Assembly (NCBI GenBank): GCA_023396365.1
Contig: JAEWWL010000056.1
Location: 1 to 6,946 of the forward strand
Direction of reading: 5' to 3'
Origin: Methanobacteriota archaeon
Lineage (GTDB): Archaea > Halobacteriota > Methanomicrobia > Methanomicrobiales > Methanomicrobiaceae
Length of the DNA stretch: 6,946 bases
Shown piece by piece: positions 5,759 to 6,946 of this stretch. The first letter of the stretch is position 1. The number at the start of each line of letters is the position of its first letter. Under the pieces are notes generated by a model, which searched no databases, had not been told where the DNA came from, and saw only the letters and a program-made list of their open reading frames with translations. Made by a program: the position numbers and the translations under genes.

Positions 5759-5995
5759 ATGGAGAAGAGCTATAACGTCAGAATCATGCTTCGGAAAGAA
5801 CCCGAAGGAGGATATACGGCATATGTCCCCTCACTTCCCAGCTGTGTGACATATGGAGATACAATCGATGAGGCTGTTGATATGGTCCGGGAAGCAGTCG
5901 GAATTTATATAGAGAGTCTTATTGAGCACAACGAGCCTGTCCCCTCAGACGACGAGGTTTTGGAATACAATCTCCAGATAAAAGCCCAGGCATGA
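5759..5995 (+). CDS. hicB: HicB-family antitoxin, short form
   Basis: I place the start at ATG 5759 (78 aa), not at 5705 (96 aa), because HicB homology begins at MEKSYNVRI and the earlier frame crosses the predicted promoter and operator. The protein has the HicB core: YNVRIMLRKEPEGGYTAYVPSLPSCVTYGDT followed by the helix DEAVDMVREAVGIYIESL, i.e. the partial RNase H-like fold that masks the HicA toxin. No helix-turn-helix or ribbon-helix-helix domain follows the core, so this is the short type. In an intact system HicB neutralises the HicA mRNA interferase by binding it. The hicA start codon overlaps the hicB stop as ATGA (5992-5995), but hicA is broken, so hicB is now an orphan in this locus. 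A weak AGG lies 8 nt before the ATG. Confidence 0.88.
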   Translation: MEKSYNVRIMLRKEPEGGYTAYVPSLPSCVTYGDTIDEAVDMVREAVGIYIESLIEHNEPVPSDDEVLEYNLQIKAQA

Positions 5996-6212
5996 AGCTT
6001 CCGAATCTGAACCCGGAAAAGATAATCAAAATTATTAAAAAGCCGTGGTTTTATTCTTGACAGAGTAAAAGGAAGCCATCACATATACCTTCATCCAGAA
6101 ACCAGATAGTGAGTTGTAATTCCTGTTCACAAAAAAGATCTTTTTAAAAGGGACATTAATTGAGATCTTAAAGCAGGCGGGCATCAGTAAGGAAGATTTG
6201 GACGATAAATAA
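5992..6212 (+). pseudogene. hicA: hicA toxin pseudogene (two frameshifts, two consecutive stops)
   Basis: Joining three frames rebuilds a full HicA of about 72 residues. Frame one from ATG 5992 gives MKLPNLNPEKIIKIIKK and hits TGA at 6058. Dropping one C at 6043-6044 restores RGFILDRVKGSHHIYLHPETR, with the HicA GSHH motif that holds the catalytic histidine. TAG TGA (6107-6112) then interrupts the chain, followed by VVIPVHKKDLFK. Dropping one A in 6146-6149 restores GTLIEILKQAGISKEDLDD, the standard HicA C-terminus, ending at TAA 6212. HicA is a double-stranded-RNA-binding-fold mRNA interferase that cuts translated mRNA. The two stops cannot be explained by homopolymer read errors, so the toxin is almost certainly dead. 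Order here is hicB then hicA, joined by an ATGA overlap. Confidence 0.88.
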
Positions 6213-6413
6213 TTTTTTGGGTTCATTTTTTGTGTAAGGGACATTCCTGTTATTCTCAGGTATTCCTCATAAAAGCTGCCCACAGGGGCAGTGATATATT
6301 CAAAACGCTAAGTGCTGAGCTTAGTATGTATTCGCAAAGCAAACGTAAGAGAGACACTTGTGCAAGTATTGTCTGAGCAAAGAGCTCACTTCTTTTGAAA
6401 ATTCTAAAAAATA
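6213..6413. other. Spacer with three small inverted repeats
   Basis: No gene is recognised. Three short hairpins occur within 100 nt: CTGCCC-ACAG-GGGCAG (6276-6291), CTAAG-7 nt-CTTAG (6308-6324), and AGACACTTG paired with CAAG and TGTCT across a bulge (6352-6374). They might form one structured RNA or be remnants of mobile DNA; none matches a family I know. Confidence 0.35.
6393..6413 (-). terminator. Terminator of the small membrane-protein gene
   Basis: Directly after the TAG stop (6416-6414) the minus strand carries TTTTTT (6411-6406 region) and TTTTC (6401-6397), consistent with a T-run terminator. Confidence 0.4.
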
Positions 6414-6731
6414 CTAAAATTTATTTTTAAATTTTATAAAGAGATAAATCAATCCGGCAATAATGCAAATAATCAATTCCAATAGTCCGAAAAAAGATTT
6501 TCCAATTATAAATAAGCCTATAATCCATCCGAAAGTATATGGGATTGACCAATAATCCATTTTGGTAATGAGTATGATTATAAGAATAATCATACAGATA
6601 TTTGCAAAAATAAAAGCAAATGGTATCTCAATTTTTTCAAATATCGTTAAAATAATTACATACGAGATAATTCCAAAAATGCCTTCAGATATTGCTCGAT
6701 CAATTCCATTTTGAAAAGACGCCACAGACAA
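6414..6731 (-). CDS. Small four-helix membrane protein, unknown function
   Basis: A 105-aa frame with four predicted membrane segments at about residues 16-31, 37-56, 62-78 and 80-99, short polar links (FEKIEI, KMDYWS) and a basic tail (KFKNKF). The WSIPYTFGWIIGLFIIG part resembles motifs in uncharacterised archaeal membrane proteins, but I cannot name a family. There is no ATG: the possible starts are TTG at 6731 or GTG at 6725, and no in-frame ATG lies between the upstream in-frame stop (6764) and these codons. A TATA-like AAATATAT at 6758-6751 would start transcription near 6730, so a leaderless TTG or GTG start is possible. The gene is much richer in A+T than the left half of the window, which may point to transfer. 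It could also be a decayed gene that has lost its start. Confidence 0.6.
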   Translation of the reverse strand: MSVASFQNGIDRAISEGIFGIISYVIILTIFEKIEIPFAFIFANICMIILIIILITKMDYWSIPYTFGWIIGLFIIGKSFFGLLELIICIIAGLIYLFIKFKNKF

Positions 6732-6750
6732 TATTATAAAAAAAGAATAG

Positions 6751-6758
6751 ATATATTT
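6751..6758 (-). promoter_or_regulatory. Putative TATA box of the small membrane-protein gene
   Basis: AAATATAT on the minus strand lies about 25 nt before the TTG at 6731, which would make the message leaderless. A GGAGG further upstream (near 6771-6767) is too far from any start codon to act as its ribosome site. Confidence 0.35.
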
Positions 6759-6881
6759 TACTTATTCCTCCAAACCCTCTCAGGCAAATCCACCAGGGTC
6801 TCAACAAACCCCTAACAGCCCCCCGCCACTTCGTCATTCACCCCAAAAGAAATATCACCAGCGACCAACATCTATAATAAT

Positions 6882-6946
6882 ATGGATAAGCCTGAACCGG
6901 AGCGTAAGGGAAACGGTATAATATCCATTTTTGAAAATGAAATAAA
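6882..6946 (+). CDS. Start of an unidentified plus-strand gene (cut by the window edge)
   Basis: An ATG at 6882 opens a frame of 21 complete codons that stays open to the window end, beginning MDKPEPERKGNGIISIFENEI. The visible part is hydrophilic and charged and is too short to identify. A weak TATA-like AAATATC (6850-6856) lies about 28 nt upstream, and there is no Shine-Dalgarno site, as for other genes here. Whether the frame is a real gene depends on sequence beyond the window. Confidence 0.45.
   Translation, partial: MDKPEPERKGNGIISIFENEI

Noticed and set aside
6035..6283. An 82-codon minus-strand frame over the hicA region
   Set aside because: It is antisense to the rebuilt hicA sequence, which explains the conservation better.

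Overview
The window looks like a chromosomal segment of a methanogenic archaeon, most likely from the Methanomicrobiales; that assignment is an inference. It rests on TATA-type promoters (with a BRE-like purine stretch before the tRNA gene), several genes without a Shine-Dalgarno sequence whose TATA-like box lies about 25-35 nt before the start codon, a tRNA gene without an encoded CCA end, T-run terminators, and a gene set (FdhD, ferredoxin-nitroreductase fusion, short RNase II/R-like nuclease, HicB, MNT nucleotidyltransferase) familiar from such genomes.

Layout. Bases 1-1122 (minus strand) hold the start of fdhD and, upstream of it, a two-[4Fe-4S] ferredoxin/nitroreductase fusion. An AlkD-type DNA glycosylase (1269-1982, plus) converges on an RNase II/R-family exoribonuclease without N-terminal cold-shock domains (2001-3503, minus). 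Upstream of the nuclease is an unusual block of nine tandem 10-11 bp units whose A-runs are in phase with the DNA helix (3551-3644), then an A-rich repeat block and a tRNA-Gly(GCC) gene (3792-3863, minus). The second half is loosely packed accessory DNA: an MNT-type nucleotidyltransferase (4344-4658), a possible remnant of its HEPN partner (4652-4780), a YpgQ/YedJ-like HD phosphohydrolase (4782-5381), an intact hicB (5759-5995) and a clearly broken hicA (5992-6212). A small membrane protein (6414-6731, minus) and the first codons of a plus-strand gene (6882 on) close the window.

The main biological story is toxin-antitoxin decay. The hicB antitoxin is intact with a promoter containing symmetric half-sites, while the overlapping hicA toxin has two frameshifts and two consecutive stop codons. 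Less certainly, the MNT antitoxin gene 1.4 kb away is followed by only about ten codons resembling the start of a HEPN toxin. Both loci would then have kept the antitoxin and lost the toxin. The second notable item is the helically phased repeat upstream of the RNase gene, which predicts curved DNA or a histone-wrapping site. I did not find a complete, previously undescribed multi-gene system here.
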